A DNA stretch of 64,000 nt from Steroidobacter denitrificans (GCF_001579945.1 NZ_CP011971.1:1390001-1454000); one strand, 5' to 3'; positions 8,157 to 17,049 are shown, numbered from the stretch's first letter. Numbers and translations are program-made. Notes: generated by a model from the letters alone, not told the origin.

Positions 8157-9571
8157 TACATCCTGTATTCCACGAACGCCTCGTCGCGCAGGCGCCGCAG
8201 CCACAATTCGGTCTCTTCCTCCGCCTTGGATTCGCGCAGTTCGGCGAACGCCCGGTTGCGGCGCACATCATCGGTGATGTCGTGCATGCGTCGCCCCAGC
8301 AGCTGGATGATGTGCCAGCCGAACGCCGTCTTGAACGGTTCGCTGATCTGATTCTCGCTGAGCCGATCGAGTTGCTGCTCGAACTCGGGTACGAATGTGC
8401 CCGGTCCGGCCCAGTCCAAATCGCCGCCGTCGGCGGCAGAGCCCGGATCCTGCGATGTTACCGAGGCGATGGCTGCGAAGTCCTCGCCGCCCTCGACGAT
8501 GCGCTTGCGGATGTCGGCGAGCTTTTGCTGCACGGTCTGGTCGTCCTCGAGTTCATTAGTGCGCAGCAGGATGTGGCGGGCGTGAACTTGCGCCACGACC
8601 GACTGTTGTACGCCGCCGCGCATTTCATTGAGCCGGAAGATATGAAAGCCGCTGGGTGTGCGTACGGGTGTTGAAATATCGCCCGTTTTCATCGATGCAA
8701 TCTGATCGGACACGATGGACGGCAGCTGCGAGCCGCGCCGCCAGCCCAGTGAGCCGCCTTCGATGTTTGTGCTGCTGTCGGAGTATGCGACTGCGAGTTG
8801 TGCGAAATCCTCGCCGCCGGCGGCACGATCGTGAATTTCCTGAGCACGTTTCTGGCGCGCCTCGATCTGTTCGGGAGAGGCGGCAGCCGGTACGGAAATC
8901 AGAATGTGCGAGACGTTGTATTCGGCATTGCGGTCCGGCGCATTGCGCTGGCGCGCCATGAACTGCTCCAATTCGCGAGGCGAGACGTTGATGCGCGCGA
9001 TCACGTCGCGTTGGCGCAGCAGCTGCAAGGTCATCTGCCGGCGGATTTCGTCGCGAAAATCCCGATAATCCATACCTTGCTGCGCCAGCGCCTGGGGCAG
9101 GTCGGCAAAGTTGATATCATTGCGCCGGGCGACATCGTCGAGCGCACCGTTGAGCATCTCGTCGGAGACCTGGATGCCCAGCCGGTCGGCACGCTGCACC
9201 TGGATCTCCTCCATCACCAGGCGCTCGAGGATCTGCCGGCGCAGTACATTGCGCGGCGGCAGATCGGTATTCTGTTGCTGCAGGCGTGCGATGACATCCT
9301 CGGTTTGCTTGTCTAGTTCGCTGTTCAGCACCACGCCGTCGTTGACCACGGCCGCTATGCGATCCAGCAGTGTGCCGTTGGCGGACAGTTCGCGTGTCTG
9401 GGCATGCGCCATGCCGGCCAGGCTCGCCAGGACAAGGCAGATCGCCAGGAAGAGGCTGTCCGGCCGGACGGCTCGCAACCGGCGCCGGGGCGCGGAGTCG
9501 CGGCGCCCGGGCAGGGCGGATCCGGCGGCGCCGGTCGAGGTCGGCACGGCAAAGATCATGGGTTCTGGCAT
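8156..9571 (-). CDS. surA: Periplasmic peptidyl-prolyl isomerase / outer-membrane protein chaperone SurA
   Basis: Escorts unfolded porins and LptD across the periplasm. From the ATG at 9571 (Shine-Dalgarno AGGG about 6 nt upstream) the product has 471 residues. After an unusually long, Arg-rich leader of about 35 residues comes the hydrophobic core LFLAICLVLASLAGMAHAQ. The mature part has the SurA N domain (LDRIAAVVNDGVVLNSELD) and two parvulin domains beginning near VSHILISVP and VHARHILLR. Starts up to 9682 are open but would overlap lptD. The long n-region suggests that the start at 9559 or a later one could be used. The gene lies directly downstream of its main client lptD. Confidence 0.95.
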   Translation of the reverse strand: MPEPMIFAVPTSTGAAGSALPGRRDSAPRRRLRAVRPDSLFLAICLVLASLAGMAHAQTRELSANGTLLDRIAAVVNDGVVLNSELDKQTEDVIARLQQQNTDLPPRNVLRRQILERLVMEEIQVQRADRLGIQVSDEMLNGALDDVARRNDINFADLPQALAQQGMDYRDFRDEIRRQMTLQLLRQRDVIARINVSPRELEQFMARQRNAPDRNAEYNVSHILISVPAAASPEQIEARQKRAQEIHDRAAGGEDFAQLAVAYSDSSTNIEGGSLGWRRGSQLPSIVSDQIASMKTGDISTPVRTPSGFHIFRLNEMRGGVQQSVVAQVHARHILLRTNELEDDQTVQQKLADIRKRIVEGGEDFAAIASVTSQDPGSAADGGDLDWAGPGTFVPEFEQQLDRLSENQISEPFKTAFGWHIIQLLGRRMHDITDDVRRNRAFAELRESKAEEETELWLRRLRDEAFVEYRM

Positions 9572-9587
9572 GGGTACCCTGCCCGTA

Positions 9588-11876
9588 TCATGGCTGTTCG
9601 GCATCGAACGAGTATCCTCGAATCGATCGTTCCAGGAAAGCGTCTGCGCCCACTCCGACATTGGACAGGCCGTTAAGTTCAAGCTGTAACAGGATGCTGG
9701 TGTCCCGGTTGCCGGTGCGGTCGCTGACGTAGCGTCGTGCCACGAAGCGCAGACGCCAGCAGCAAGAGCGGTATTCCAGGCCGGCGAACTGATCCAGGAT
9801 CATTTCGTCTTCCAGCGAATAGACGATGCGGGCATACGCATTCCAGTCCTTGGCGATCGGCCAGCCGAAAGAACCGTCGACCTGCTCGATGTGGTTGCGC
9901 CGGAAGCGATAGCCGAGATTTGCGACGCGATCGCGTGCTGGCTGATACTGCACGCGCAGATCGCCCTTCTCGGCACGAATCTCGCCCGGGTCCCACTGGA
10001 CGCCCATGTTGATGCTCCAGTTCTGGTAGGCTCTGAGATCGAGTTGCGCGACGATGTCGGAGGATTCCGGACTGTCGAGTACTTCTCCAGGCAGCATGAC
10101 CCGAGGCCGGCTGAAGTAGTACGCCTGACCGATCGTCGCCGACAAGAATTGCTGTCCCGTCGCCGCATCCAGCAAACGCGAGGTAAACCCCACGCTGAGC
10201 TGGTTCGCATCGCTCAGTCGATCAGCGCTGACATAACGGTTCGTGCGAAACAGCTGCACCAGGTTGAGATCAGCGATATCGGTGTCGAAGACCGGCAGCG
10301 CATCCTGATTGCGATAGGGCACGTACAAATACATGAACCGCGGCTCGATCGTATGTAGACGCTGTTGCCGCGAGCCGGAGAGGCGTTCGAAGACCAGGCC
10401 GCCATCGAGGCTGAACAGGGGGGTAGAGCGGTACGGCGAGTCGTCGCGAGGAGTCTCGACGTCGTCGATGCGATAGGCGGTGTAGCGCCAGCTGGCGGCG
10501 GGTTCCAGGTAGACGCCCGCGCCGCGCAGCGGCATGCGCAGCCCCGGTGCCATATCGATGCGCCAGCCGGAATCCACAGCCGCGACATTGTGCCGGAAGT
10601 TCGCCAGTTCCATGTCGAGGTCCAAGGTCAAACCGAACGCCTGGTCAGGGTAGGAACCGTGCAGGGTGAGTTGCGGCAGCAGCGTATGCGGCCGATCCAG
10701 CGGATCGATGCCGGCACTATCGACGGTCTGGAAATTCTGGGCGTACAGGCTTGCCAGCCAGCGATCGCTCATCCAGGTCAGTTTCGCCGAACGGTCGAGA
10801 TAACTGATACTGGTGCCTTCGGGTCCCAGCCCGAAATCCTCGAACCATTGACTGTCGCTGACATTGGCGGCGTTGATGTCCAGGCGCAGTCGTCCGGTGA
10901 AGTCGGAACGATCGGAGAATATCAGCTGGCTGCGTTGTACGCCGGTGCGCTGGTCGTGCGGCAGGATGTTGGCTTGCAAAGATCCTTGTCCCAAGGCGTT
11001 CAGGAAGCGGAATTCGCTATCCAGGCGGGCACCGCGCCTGGAGTACCAGGTCGGGGTGAACGTGGCGTCGTAGTTCGGCGCGATGTTCCAGTACCATGGC
11101 ACGGAGAGTGAATAACCGTTGCGCGAGGATGTACCGAAGGAGGGAAACAAAAAGCCGGATTTGCGTTCGTCTCCGACCGGAAAGGAAATGAACGGCGTAT
11201 AGAAGATCGGCAGCCCCTTGAAGTCGAGGCGTACGCCGCGTCCCACCCCGACACCGGCGTTCTGGTCGATGTCGATATCCGCGGCGCGCAGAACCCAGTC
11301 TTCGTTGCCGATCGGACAGGTCGTGTAGCGTACATCGTCGAGCTGCAGCTCGCCGCCGGTACTGGCGCGAATACGCGCCGCCGAGCCACGTGCGCTTTGT
11401 CCGCGCAGTTCGAACTGCGCGGAATCGAATATCGCGGCGCCCTGGGAATCCAGTCGGGCACCCGTACCGCTCACTCGCAGCGCCGGATCGGAATACTCCA
11501 TGCCCTGATCCACGCGAAAACTTTGTGTACGACTGTCGTAGACGGCATTGCGGGTTTCGAGCCGGCGTCCGCCCTGGCGGATGACCACATCGCCCTTCAG
11601 GAGCATTTCGCCGTCGCGCGTCGCCTCCAGGCTGTCGGCTTCGAAATCGACGGATCGCTCCGCTTCCTTCTCGGAGCCGGCCTCCGGTGTATGCCGGTCC
11701 GTGGAGGCGGGTGCCTGTCCGCGCAAGAGGCGGATATCGTGCAGGACATTGCGGTCCGGACAGTCGCCGGCCGCAATGCCGCCGGCCAGCGTGAGCAGCG
11801 CAGCCAGTATCGCCCGGACGATCGGTACGCGTCCCGGGGCTGTCCTGGCGCAGGAGGGACGCTGCGACACCGGCAT
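9588..11876 (-). CDS. lptD: LPS-assembly outer-membrane protein LptD
   Basis: Beta-barrel that inserts lipopolysaccharide into the outer leaflet together with LptE. The start at 11876 gives a well-formed signal peptide (PIVRAILAALLTLAGGIAAG) with Cys just after it; an upstream ATG at 11942 is also open. The N-terminal jellyroll ([27 protein letters not shown]) is followed by the barrel. All four cysteines of the E. coli disulfide pattern are present: the mature N-terminal Cys, TTCPIG, and the pair in EYRSCCWR near the C-terminus. The order lptD-surA-pdxA-rsmA is canonical. It diverges from amgK-murU, as in pseudomonads. Confidence 0.96.
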   Translation of the reverse strand: MPVSQRPSCARTAPGRVPIVRAILAALLTLAGGIAAGDCPDRNVLHDIRLLRGQAPASTDRHTPEAGSEKEAERSVDFEADSLEATRDGEMLLKGDVVIRQGGRRLETRNAVYDSRTQSFRVDQGMEYSDPALRVSGTGARLDSQGAAIFDSAQFELRGQSARGSAARIRASTGGELQLDDVRYTTCPIGNEDWVLRAADIDIDQNAGVGVGRGVRLDFKGLPIFYTPFISFPVGDERKSGFLFPSFGTSSRNGYSLSVPWYWNIAPNYDATFTPTWYSRRGARLDSEFRFLNALGQGSLQANILPHDQRTGVQRSQLIFSDRSDFTGRLRLDINAANVSDSQWFEDFGLGPEGTSISYLDRSAKLTWMSDRWLASLYAQNFQTVDSAGIDPLDRPHTLLPQLTLHGSYPDQAFGLTLDLDMELANFRHNVAAVDSGWRIDMAPGLRMPLRGAGVYLEPAASWRYTAYRIDDVETPRDDSPYRSTPLFSLDGGLVFERLSGSRQQRLHTIEPRFMYLYVPYRNQDALPVFDTDIADLNLVQLFRTNRYVSADRLSDANQLSVGFTSRLLDAATGQQFLSATIGQAYYFSRPRVMLPGEVLDSPESSDIVAQLDLRAYQNWSINMGVQWDPGEIRAEKGDLRVQYQPARDRVANLGYRFRRNHIEQVDGSFGWPIAKDWNAYARIVYSLEDEMILDQFAGLEYRSCCWRLRFVARRYVSDRTGNRDTSILLQLELNGLSNVGVGADAFLERSIRGYSFDAEQP

Positions 11877-11950
11877 ATGAGTCGATGCTCGTGCCCCGGG
11901 GTTCGCCGTTGTCGCTATTGTTGTGGAAGCAGATAGGATCATCGGCTGCG

Positions 11951-11958
11951 ATTATAAT
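11951..11958. promoter_or_regulatory. Candidate divergent -10 elements between lptD and amgK
   Basis: The 8-bp sequence ATTATAAT contains a perfect TATAAT on the plus strand (11953-11958) and another on the minus strand (11951-11956). It lies in the spacer between the lptD start and the amgK coding region. Neither direction shows a good -35 box at 16-18 bp, so this is only a candidate. If the plus-strand element is used, the ATG at 11957 would be too far upstream to start AmgK. Confidence 0.3.
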
Positions 11959-13135
11959 GAGCATCGCCCCTCATGCCCGCCTGTTTTCAGGCGTTCAATC
12001 GAAATCCCGGAGTCCACGCTTGTCATCCTCATCATGCCTGTCGGGGTCTGTACCGGATTTGCGGCTCGAGCAGCTGGAACGCTGGTTGGAGCAGGTGTTC
12101 GGAACCCGGGATTTCCGGATCGAGCCGGCGTCGGCCGATGCCAGTTTTCGTCGCTATTTTCGCGTGACGCGCCCGGAATGCTCCTGGATCGCCATGGATG
12201 CGCCACCGGACAAGGAAAACATGGAGCTCTATGTCCGCATCGCATCCATGCTGGGTGAGGCGGGCGTGAATGTCCCGCATATCCTGGAGTACGATTTGGC
12301 GCAGGGTTTTCTGCTCAATTCCGATCTGGGGTCACTGACCTATCTGGCGGCGCTGCAGACGGGTGCGGATGCGCAGATGCTGTACGGCGACGCCATCGAG
12401 ACCCTGTTGCGCATCCAGCAGCATGCGCACGTGCACGCGCGAACGCTGCCGAGCTACGATGAGGCCATGCTGCGCAGGGAAATGATGCTGTTTCCCGACT
12501 GGTTCTGCGGCCGTCATCTGGGCATCGCACCGGAGCATCCGCAACTGGCGGCGCTGGCGCCGGTATTCGATGTGTTATGTGCGTCGGCGTTGGCGCAGCC
12601 GCGGGTGTTCGTGCATCGCGACTATCACTCGCGCAACTTGATGGTGTGCGGTGGCCGGACCGGCGCCAACCCTGGTGTCCTGGACTTTCAGGATGCCGTG
12701 TGCGGGCCATTCACCTACGATCTGGTATCGCTGCTGCGGGATTGTTACATCGCCTGGCCCGAGCGGCAGGTGCATGACTGGCTGTTGCGATTCCGCGCAG
12801 ACGCCTTGCGGTTGGGCGTATCTGGGATACAGGCCGAAGAGTTTCGCCGTTGGTTCGATCTGATGGGAGTGCAGCGGCATCTCAAGGCGATCGGTATTTT
12901 TGCCCGGCTGTGGCATCGCGACGGCAAACCCGGTTATCTGCAGGATATTCCGCGCACGCTGGGCTATGTGCACGCAGTCGCTCGCGCATACCGGGAACTG
13001 CTGCCGCTGGAAATATTCATCGACACGCAACTGCTTCCTGCGATGCACCGGCTCGCTTCCGTGGAACGGTCCGAGCCGGGAGTTCCCTCGCATCGGGCGA
13101 TGTGCGATGCCGGACCCATGCGAGAGCTGCCATGA
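11957..13135 (+). CDS. amgK: N-acetylmuramate/N-acetylglucosamine anomeric kinase AmgK
   Basis: Phosphorylates the anomeric carbon of MurNAc and GlcNAc in the MurNAc-to-UDP-MurNAc recycling route of pseudomonads, which bypasses MurA (the fosfomycin target). The protein aligns along its length with Pseudomonas AmgK: SADASFRRYFRV, MDAPPDKENMELYV, FLLNSDLGSLTYL, the kinase motif VHRDYHSRNLM, the metal-binding DFQDAVCGPFTYD and MGVQRHLKAIGIFARLWHRD. The start is uncertain: conserved sequence begins near 12058. The ATG at 11957 overlaps a possible -10 box, so a TTG start at 12018 or 12057 is possible. The gene is followed by murU on the same strand, which supports the function. Confidence 0.92.
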   Translation: MSIAPHARLFSGVQSKSRSPRLSSSSCLSGSVPDLRLEQLERWLEQVFGTRDFRIEPASADASFRRYFRVTRPECSWIAMDAPPDKENMELYVRIASMLGEAGVNVPHILEYDLAQGFLLNSDLGSLTYLAALQTGADAQMLYGDAIETLLRIQQHAHVHARTLPSYDEAMLRREMMLFPDWFCGRHLGIAPEHPQLAALAPVFDVLCASALAQPRVFVHRDYHSRNLMVCGGRTGANPGVLDFQDAVCGPFTYDLVSLLRDCYIAWPERQVHDWLLRFRADALRLGVSGIQAEEFRRWFDLMGVQRHLKAIGIFARLWHRDGKPGYLQDIPRTLGYVHAVARAYRELLPLEIFIDTQLLPAMHRLASVERSEPGVPSHRAMCDAGPMRELP

Positions 13136-13166
13136 AGGTATCTGCGGCGCTTGGGAGGATGGCTGG

Positions 13167-13856
13167 ATGCGTGCGATGATCCTGGCCGCGGGCCGCGGAG
13201 AGCGTATGCGACCCCTGACGGACGTCTGTCCCAAGCCGATGCTGGCGGTCGGGGGGCGCCCGCTCATCGAATATCACCTGGAGAATCTTGCCGCCGCAGG
13301 CGTCGACGAGGTAGTCATCAACCTGGCCTGGAAAGGGGCGATGATCCGCGAGGCGCTTGGCGACGGCGTGCGTTTCGGCCTGCGCATCCAGTACAGCGAT
13401 GAAGGCGATGAGGCGCTGGATACGGGAGGGGGAATCTATAAAGCCCTGGAAATGCTGGGTCCCGATCCCTTCCTGGTACTTAGCGGGGATATCTGGACGG
13501 ATTACCCTCTGGCCCGTTGCCTGACATTGCCGGCGAGTGAAGACCTTGGACATTGGGTCCTGGTGGCCAACCCGATGTTCCACGCGCACGGGGATTTTTG
13601 TCTGCGGAACGGCCGGCTGCATGACGGCGGCGGTCCGCGCTACACCTATGCCAATATCGGCGTGTTTCGGCCGGCTTTTTTCGCCGCGTGTGATGGTGGA
13701 CGATTCGCACTTGCGCCCCTGATGTTCGAGTGGCTGCGCCGCGGCCGCATCAGCGGCGAGCTTTACCAGGGAGCCTGGTACAACATCGGCACACCGGAGC
13801 AACTGGCACAGCTCGATGCGCAACTCGTTCGCGGCGATACGGCTCCGGCTGGTTGA
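13167..13856 (+). CDS. murU: N-acetylmuramate alpha-1-phosphate uridylyltransferase MurU
   Basis: Transfers UMP from UTP to MurNAc-1-phosphate and so completes the AmgK-MurU recycling pathway to UDP-MurNAc. It is a sugar nucleotidyltransferase of 229 residues that opens with the signature MILAAGRGERMRPLTD followed by CPKPMLAVGGRPLI. LSGDIWTDYP carries the metal-binding Asp, and WYNIGTPEQL is close to the end. The ATG at 13167 has a strong GGAGG about 8 nt upstream. The open frame continues upstream inside amgK and was not used. It lies 31 nt after the amgK stop. Confidence 0.94.
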   Translation: MRAMILAAGRGERMRPLTDVCPKPMLAVGGRPLIEYHLENLAAAGVDEVVINLAWKGAMIREALGDGVRFGLRIQYSDEGDEALDTGGGIYKALEMLGPDPFLVLSGDIWTDYPLARCLTLPASEDLGHWVLVANPMFHAHGDFCLRNGRLHDGGGPRYTYANIGVFRPAFFAACDGGRFALAPLMFEWLRRGRISGELYQGAWYNIGTPEQLAQLDAQLVRGDTAPAG

Positions 13857-13939
13857 CTGAAGGTCGGGGCCGATCGGTTTTATATTGAATTCAACAAGCT
13901 GCGATGGAAAGTGAAGGCTCCATATATATGAAGGCGCCT

Positions 13940-13967
13940 ATGAGCCCTCTAACATGAGCCCTCTAAT
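13940..13967. repeat. 14-bp tandem duplication
   Basis: ATGAGCCCTCTAAC is followed directly by ATGAGCCCTCTAAT, one mismatch in 14 bp. It lies 83 nt downstream of the murU stop in the non-coding spacer. No protein-coding context is evident. Confidence 0.9.
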
Positions 13968-14129
13968 TCGAGACTGGCAATCAAGAAGAGTAATGTCGTG
14001 CAGATGTTCATGCGCAACCATTACATGCCTGCGCGGTCGTACCGTTCATGGAACTTCTCGCGCCGCTCTTTGCAGCATGGCCGGCAGGGCTTTGGATGGG
14101 TGCGCTCGAGGGGAACGAACGGCGCGGTA

Positions 14130-14171
14130 CCGCCACAGCACATGTTTATGCCGCCGCAGCACATGTTTATC
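14130..14171. repeat. 21-bp tandem duplication
   Basis: Two adjacent 21-bp units start at 14130 and 14151 with cores GCACATGTTTAT and differ at two bases. The period is a multiple of three. In the small plus-strand frame it would encode PPQHMFM-PPQHMFI, and in the minus-strand frame repeated NMCCGG. It may equally be plain non-coding duplication. Confidence 0.9.
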
Positions 14172-14247
14172 ACGATTTTTTCCTGGGTTTTTTCCCCGGT
14201 TTTTCGATGCTGAATGATGGGAAGGTACCGCGGCTGCAACCGCCGGT

Positions 14248-14264
14248 AGCCGTCTTTGACGGCT
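14248..14264. other. Perfect 7-bp stem, 3-nt loop hairpin
   Basis: AGCCGTC-TTT-GACGGCT forms a perfect stem within the murU-tonB spacer. No T-run follows on either strand, so it is not a standard intrinsic terminator. It may be part of a larger structured leader upstream of tonB. Confidence 0.45.
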
Positions 14265-14583
14265 GTAAGCCGGGGCGAGTACGGCTCGGGGATGTATCAT
14301 CTGCATCCACCAAAGGGACGAGATTCTGTCTCGCGGCGCTTGCCTTCCGGTTAGAAACTTTATACCTTGCGCGGCGTTTCTACGGTCTGCATAACTGTAA
14401 CGTCAATCCGGAATTGCCGGCGTACCCTTCCCTGGCGTTACCCTTCCGGCCGGGGAAACGGGGGTTGTATGCCGCGCTGCGCGCATACGCTATCGAACGA
14501 CCAGCAAACGACCAATACCTGGTTGCGCCTTGGTTCAGCAGGGTTGACGGTGATCCTGCGCCTACATACTTGAGCAGCACAGC

Positions 14584-15222
14584 ATGGCATACGCACCATC
14601 GGCAGACGGATCCTTCTTTACAAGACGCGGCCTGGTTTTCCTGAGTATCGTTCTCTTGCACGTGGGCTTGTTCTGGGGGTTGAACTCCGGTTTGTCCAGG
14701 AGCCTCGTGACGGCCGTCCTGGGGCCGATCGAGACCCGTATCATCGAAGCTCCGCCGGAGGCGGACGACAAGCCGCCGCCGCCGCCACCGAAAATCGAGA
14801 CGCCGCCGCCATTCGTACCCCCGCCCGATATTGCCATCGACATTCCGGCGGAGGCGCCGCCGGCCACAGCGATCACCCAGACCACGACGCAGCGTCCGGT
14901 CGCGCAGCCGCCGCCGGCTCCGCCCAAGCCCGTGGCGCGCACTGCACCGCGTTCCGATCCGCGTCGTCCGCTGTCGCAACCCGAATATCCGCCGGCCTCG
15001 CGCCGTGCCGGTGAGACGGGTACGGTCATTCTCGATGTCTATGTGCTCGAAAATGGTCGTGTCGGCGAAGCACGCGTGAAGCAGTCAAGTGGCTATACGC
15101 GCCTGGACGAAGCCGCAGTAAGAGAAGTAAAGCGCTCTTGGCGTTTGAGGCCCGGCACCGAGAACGGCAAGCCGGTACCGATGTGGGGGCAGTTCGCCGT
15201 CACATTCAAGCTCACGGACTGA
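14584..15222 (+). CDS. tonB: TonB-family energy transducer
   Basis: Couples the proton-driven ExbBD motor to outer-membrane TonB-dependent receptors. The 212-residue protein has a short cytoplasmic N-terminus and one membrane anchor (about 16-36). A Pro-rich periplasmic spacer (about 55-125, with runs of Pro) leads to a C-terminal TonB domain (PEYPPASRRAGETGTVILDVYVLENG, then SGYTRLDEAAV and the closing WGQFAVTFKLTD). It starts the operon tonB-exbB-exbD-exbD, the order found in xanthomonads. The receptor at 53011 in this window is one plausible client, though such systems usually serve many. The ATG lies at the end of a long non-coding spacer. Confidence 0.94.
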   Translation: MAYAPSADGSFFTRRGLVFLSIVLLHVGLFWGLNSGLSRSLVTAVLGPIETRIIEAPPEADDKPPPPPPKIETPPPFVPPPDIAIDIPAEAPPATAITQTTTQRPVAQPPPAPPKPVARTAPRSDPRRPLSQPEYPPASRRAGETGTVILDVYVLENGRVGEARVKQSSGYTRLDEAAVREVKRSWRLRPGTENGKPVPMWGQFAVTFKLTD

Positions 15223-15297
15223 GTCTGTTAAAGACGTTCGAACTCTAATCCACCCCGACCTCAAGTCATATATTTCTATAGTAGAGGACATCGTTCC

Positions 15298-16047
15298 ATG
15301 GCTCCGAACACCGAAAGCGTCGAGAATCCGTTTGGTCTTGCGCAGCTCTGGGCGCAGGGCGACACCGTCGCCAAGTCAACCATGATCATTCTGCTTCTCA
15401 TGTCATTGTCTTCCTGGTATGTGATCTTGACGAAGGCATGGGATCAGCGGCGTCTGCGCAACTCCTACAAGCAGGTGGACAAGCTTTTCTGGTCTGCCGG
15501 CAATCTGCGTGACGGCGTCTCCAAGCTGACCGGCAAGGACAACGCGTTTCGCATGATCGCCGAAGATGGCGTCAAGGCCGCCCAGCACCACGAAGGCCGC
15601 TTGACCGATCAGATTCCGCTGCATGAGTGGGTCATCGTATCGCTGCATCGCTCGGTGGAAAGCGTCAATTCGCGTCTGACGAAAGGCATGTCGCTGCTGG
15701 CGACAGTCGGTTCCACGGCGCCCTTCGTCGGCCTGTTCGGTACGGTGTGGGGTATCTATCACGCATTGATCGCGATCGCTCTGGCCGGCCAGGCCAGCCT
15801 CGACAAGATATCCGGCCCAATCGGCGAGGCGTTGATCATGACGGCCATCGGTCTGTTCGTGGCCGTGCCGGCGGTTTGGGGCTACAACTGGCTGATGGAT
15901 CGCAATAAGGACATCATCGCCAAACTACGCTACTTCTCGGCCGACCTGCATTCCTTCCTGGTGAGCGGTGCTCGCGTCGATCAGAGCGCCGGGGCGGCCA
16001 CGGGAGCGGCTGCGCGTTCTGCCACGGCCACAGCAGCACGCAAGTAG
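15298..16047 (+). CDS. exbB: ExbB-type proton channel subunit (MotA/TolQ/ExbB family)
   Basis: Inner-membrane channel component that energises TonB. The protein has 249 residues with one N-terminal membrane helix (STMIILLLMSLSSWYVILTKA) and two more helices around GSTAPFVGLFGTVWGIYHAL and EALIMTAIGLFVAVPAVWGY. The conserved GLFGTVWGI segment is characteristic of ExbB/TolQ. The C-terminal 25 residues are Ala/Thr-rich. A GAGGA ribosome site precedes the ATG. It lies 75 nt after tonB and 38 nt before the first exbD, so it is an ExbB rather than a TolQ. Confidence 0.94.
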   Translation: MAPNTESVENPFGLAQLWAQGDTVAKSTMIILLLMSLSSWYVILTKAWDQRRLRNSYKQVDKLFWSAGNLRDGVSKLTGKDNAFRMIAEDGVKAAQHHEGRLTDQIPLHEWVIVSLHRSVESVNSRLTKGMSLLATVGSTAPFVGLFGTVWGIYHALIAIALAGQASLDKISGPIGEALIMTAIGLFVAVPAVWGYNWLMDRNKDIIAKLRYFSADLHSFLVSGARVDQSAGAATGAAARSATATAARK

Positions 16048-16085
16048 ATGGAACAGCCGGACGGGCTCGCTGGAGTACCATTGCA

Positions 16086-16526
16086 ATGAGTTCAAGTTCG
16101 TTTTTGAATACGGCCCTGGAAGACGAGGTCGAAGAGCGGGCCATGTCCGAGATCAACACGACGCCTCTCGTGGACGTCATGTTGGTGCTGCTGATCGTGT
16201 TCATGATCACCGTTCCGGTGATCACCCAGACGGTGCCTGTGAATTTGCCCAAGGTGGAAAATATCCCCACCGAGACAAAGCCGGAAAACATCACCATCGC
16301 GGTGAACAGCCAAGGTCAGATATTCTGGAATCTGACCTTGGTGAACGACGAGCAGCTTCTGGAGCATTTTGACCGTATCGCCCGTCTGCAGCCGCAGCCC
16401 GAAGTCCATGTGCGAGCCGATCAGCACACGCGCTACGAGTATGTCGGCCGTGTGATCGTCAACGCTCAGCGCAAGGGCATCATGAAGGTCGGGTTCATCA
16501 CCGAGCCCGAAGGGCGCGCGCAGTAG
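16086..16526 (+). CDS. exbD: ExbD-type biopolymer transport protein (first copy)
   Basis: Partner of ExbB in the proton channel: one membrane helix with the essential proton-carrying Asp in NTTPLVDVMLVLLIVF, then a periplasmic domain of about 95 residues. The total is 146 residues. The Asp equals Asp25 of E. coli ExbD. It is followed 20 nt later by a second exbD of the same size but clearly different sequence, as in Xanthomonas exbD1/exbD2. Confidence 0.94.
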   Translation: MSSSSFLNTALEDEVEERAMSEINTTPLVDVMLVLLIVFMITVPVITQTVPVNLPKVENIPTETKPENITIAVNSQGQIFWNLTLVNDEQLLEHFDRIARLQPQPEVHVRADQHTRYEYVGRVIVNAQRKGIMKVGFITEPEGRAQ

Positions 16527-16546
16527 TCAGCCGAGGTATCAATCCC

Positions 16547-16975
16547 ATGAGTATGAGTGTAGGCGGGGGCGGCCCAGACGAGCCCATGATAGAAATCAAC
16601 ACGACACCGTTGATCGACGTCATGTTGGTGCTGTTGATCATGTTCATCATCACGCTGCCGGTGATGACGCATGCGGTGAAGTTGGACATGCCGCGCGCGA
16701 ACAGTGCGCCGCCACCCGAGACTGAGCGCGTCGAACCGATTAGTGTGGAGATCGACTGGGACGGCACCATCATCTGGGACGGCAGCACGGTTGCCTCCTT
16801 GCACGTGCTCGAAGGGTATTTCCGCAATGCCGCCGCCGAAGTGCCGCAGCGCGAGTTGCATATTCGGCCCGACCGGCGAGCGAACTACGACACCGTTGCC
16901 AAGGTGCTGGCAATCGCACAGCGCAACGGCATGCAGCGCATCGGTTTCGTCGGCAACGAACAGTTCATGGAGTGA
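16547..16975 (+). CDS. exbD2: ExbD-type biopolymer transport protein (second copy)
   Basis: Second ExbD of 142 residues with the same architecture: a short Gly-rich N-terminus (SMSVGGGGPDEPMIEINTTP), then the membrane segment LIDVMLVLLIMFIITLPVMTH with the conserved Asp, then a periplasmic domain. It differs from the first copy in most of the periplasmic part, so the two have diverged and are not a recent duplication. In Xanthomonas a second ExbD is needed for only a subset of TonB functions; whether that holds here cannot be seen. Confidence 0.93.
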   Translation: MSMSVGGGGPDEPMIEINTTPLIDVMLVLLIMFIITLPVMTHAVKLDMPRANSAPPPETERVEPISVEIDWDGTIIWDGSTVASLHVLEGYFRNAAAEVPQRELHIRPDRRANYDTVAKVLAIAQRNGMQRIGFVGNEQFME

Positions 16976-16979
16976 ACCA

Positions 16980-17018
16980 TTCGTTCAGTCCTTTCATTCA
17001 GCTCTTTCGTTCAGCTGT
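16980..17018. repeat. 13-bp tandem repeat, three copies
   Basis: TTCGTTCAGTCCT, TTCATTCAGCTCT and TTCGTTCAGCTGT follow each other directly, starting right after the exbD2 stop. They have no coding role. A stem-loop comes 5 nt later. Confidence 0.9.
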
Positions 17019-17022
17019 GCGT

Positions 17023-17049
17023 CAGGAAACTTTCGTAAAGTTGGTCCTG
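17023..17049 (+). terminator. Stem-loop downstream of exbD2, possible attenuator or terminator
   Basis: CAGGA-AACTTT-CGT-AAAGTT-GG-TCCTG folds into an 11-bp stem with a 3-nt loop and a 2-nt bulge. No T-run follows (GAAAGTTGGCCC), so it is at best a weak or factor-dependent terminator. It may lower read-through from exbD2 into the TPR gene. Confidence 0.4.

Larger units (their letters stand above)
13857..14583. other. 727-bp spacer without a convincing gene
   Basis: Between murU and tonB no open frame has family similarity or good start signals. The stretch holds a 14-bp duplication (13940-13967), a 21-bp duplication (14130-14171), three T-tracts on the plus strand just after the latter, and a perfect 7-bp hairpin AGCCGTC-TTT-GACGGCT at 14248-14264. 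Two overlapping small frames cross the 21-bp repeat: plus 13998-14213 (71 codons, Met/Phe-rich) and minus 14021-14239 (72 codons, Cys-rich, TTG start). Neither is supported well enough to call. The region presumably carries the tonB promoter. Confidence 0.6.

Noticed and set aside
14021-14239. Cys-rich small minus-strand frame upstream of tonB
   Set aside because: It would start with TTG, has no visible ribosome site, and its Cys pairs come from the 21-bp DNA duplication. It is kept only as an observation.
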